NCBI RefSeq assembly: GCF_000518205.1
Contig: NZ_JADD01000010.1
Span: forward strand, 29,997 to 93,996
Source of the DNA: Hutsoniella sourekii ATCC 700629
GTDB lineage: Bacteria; Bacillota; Bacilli; Lactobacillales; Aerococcaceae
DNA length: 64,000 nt
Direction of reading: 5' to 3'
In this document: in pieces, positions 63,691 through 64,000 of the stretch
Layout: every line of letters starts with the position of its first letter
Position numbering within the stretch: position 1 is the stretch's first letter
The notes under the pieces: generated by a model
The model's database searches: none
What the model saw: the letters and a program-made list of their open reading frames with translations, nothing else
What the model was told of the DNA's origin: nothing
Made by a program: the position numbers and the translations under genes

Positions 63691-64000
63691 TGACCCCCAA
63701 AAGTTGGAGTTTATAATTGAATACTTAGGCAACGTATTGAGTGTCCTGTTTTCGGTAATCAACTGGAGATAGGCCACTCAATTTTTGTTTAACTCGCTTG
63801 TGATTATAGTAGTGAATATAATTATTGATTCTTTTCTCGAGTTCGTCAAATGAGACTCTTTCTTCTCCATAGTACATTTCTTGCTTAAGTAGACCGAAGA
63901 AATTTTCCATGGCTGCGTTATCTAAGCAATTTCCCTTGCGGGACATACTCTGATATATCTTATTATCCTTTAATTTATCAGTCCATTGCCAATTTTGATA
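63691..64000 (-). mobile_element. IS3-family (IS150-type) element, right end, partial
   Basis: The inner boundary is the terminal repeat TGACCCCCAAAAGTTGGA at 63691-63708. The transposase gene reads leftward and ends at 63725; the element continues past the window. It is inserted 34 bp after the surface-protein stop codon. Confidence 0.85.
63725..64000 (-). CDS. IS3-family transposase OrfB, C-terminal part
   Basis: The open frame runs in from beyond the right edge; the first visible residues are YQNWQWTDKL, followed by IYQSMSRKGNCLDNAAMENFFGLLKQEMYYGE, the classical end of the DDE integrase core with the third acidic residue in LLKQE. The tail RINNYIHYYNHKRVKQKLSGLSPVDYR is typical. An internal ATG at 63946 is not the start. 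It cuts and joins IS ends. Functionality cannot be judged because the first two acidic residues are outside. Confidence 0.92.
   Translation of the reverse strand, partial: YQNWQWTDKLKDNKIYQSMSRKGNCLDNAAMENFFGLLKQEMYYGEERVSFDELEKRINNYIHYYNHKRVKQKLSGLSPVDYRKQDTQYVA

Noticed and set aside
1..64000. tRNA, rRNA, riboswitch or prophage modules
   Set aside because: I found no cloverleaf-like or rRNA-like stretch, no recognisable riboswitch core and no phage structural or integrase genes when reading the intergenic regions by eye. A covariance-model search would be needed to exclude small RNAs.

Overview
The window is low-GC Gram-positive DNA of lactic-acid-bacterial character. Pointers are the phosphoketolase, the bleomycin-hydrolase-type PepC, a CtsR box before clpB, CcpA-type cre sites, a YSIRK/LPXTG surface protein, an Mga-family regulator, AGGAGG ribosome sites and frequent TTG starts. 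The family Aerococcaceae or a close relative within Lactobacillales is my best guess; that is inference, because no rRNA or other marker is present.

Layout. 1-1.7 kb: the tail of an unidentified gene, a HAD phosphatase and a decayed SDR gene. 1.9-10.2 kb: a LysR regulator divergent from an operon of an FMN reductase, a three-domain flavin reductase (HcrB/fumarate-reductase type), a YdiB-like quinate/shikimate dehydrogenase, a YdiN-like MFS carrier and type I dehydroquinase, followed by a CitMHS-type carrier. Together they look like anaerobic use of quinate/shikimate (or chlorogenate parts) with a ring or side-chain C=C as electron sink. 10.3-14.7 kb: a Cof-type HAD and a SorC regulator divergent from phosphoketolase, with an operator overlapping its promoter. 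14.8-19.1 kb: cutC, then nagA, an uncharacterised TIM-barrel-like protein and a PTS EIIBC.

19.2-37.4 kb is the most distinctive region: an 18-kb acyl-CoA locus with a FabK-like flavoenzyme, two crotonases, a FabG-like reductase, a GntP permease, a CoA-transferase, two nearly identical thiolases, two AMP-forming acyl-CoA synthetases, Hbd, an acyl-CoA dehydrogenase, a LysR and a PucR regulator. Three promoters share the 16-bp dyad ATAAC-N6-GTTAT at nearly identical distance from the start codon. Two of these boxes directly abut a cre-like site, and two more cre sites precede the PucR and hbd genes. The locus therefore looks like a substrate-induced, glucose-repressed route that burns (3-hydroxy)acyl units to acetyl-CoA, which is unexpected in a fermentative coccus. 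No etfAB is in the window.

37.4-58.2 kb is mostly housekeeping: CstA, HAD phosphatases, an aldo/keto reductase, PRPP synthetase, a PPDK regulatory kinase, an Mga-type regulator, a MIP18-type Fe-S factor, RecQ, an esterase, methylglyoxal synthase, ClpB, PepC and a hydantoinase/oxoprolinase pair. 58.5-64 kb: a possible 26-residue membrane peptide, a cation/proton antiporter, a repeat-rich G5-domain surface protein split by an in-frame TGA, and the edge of an IS3-family element.
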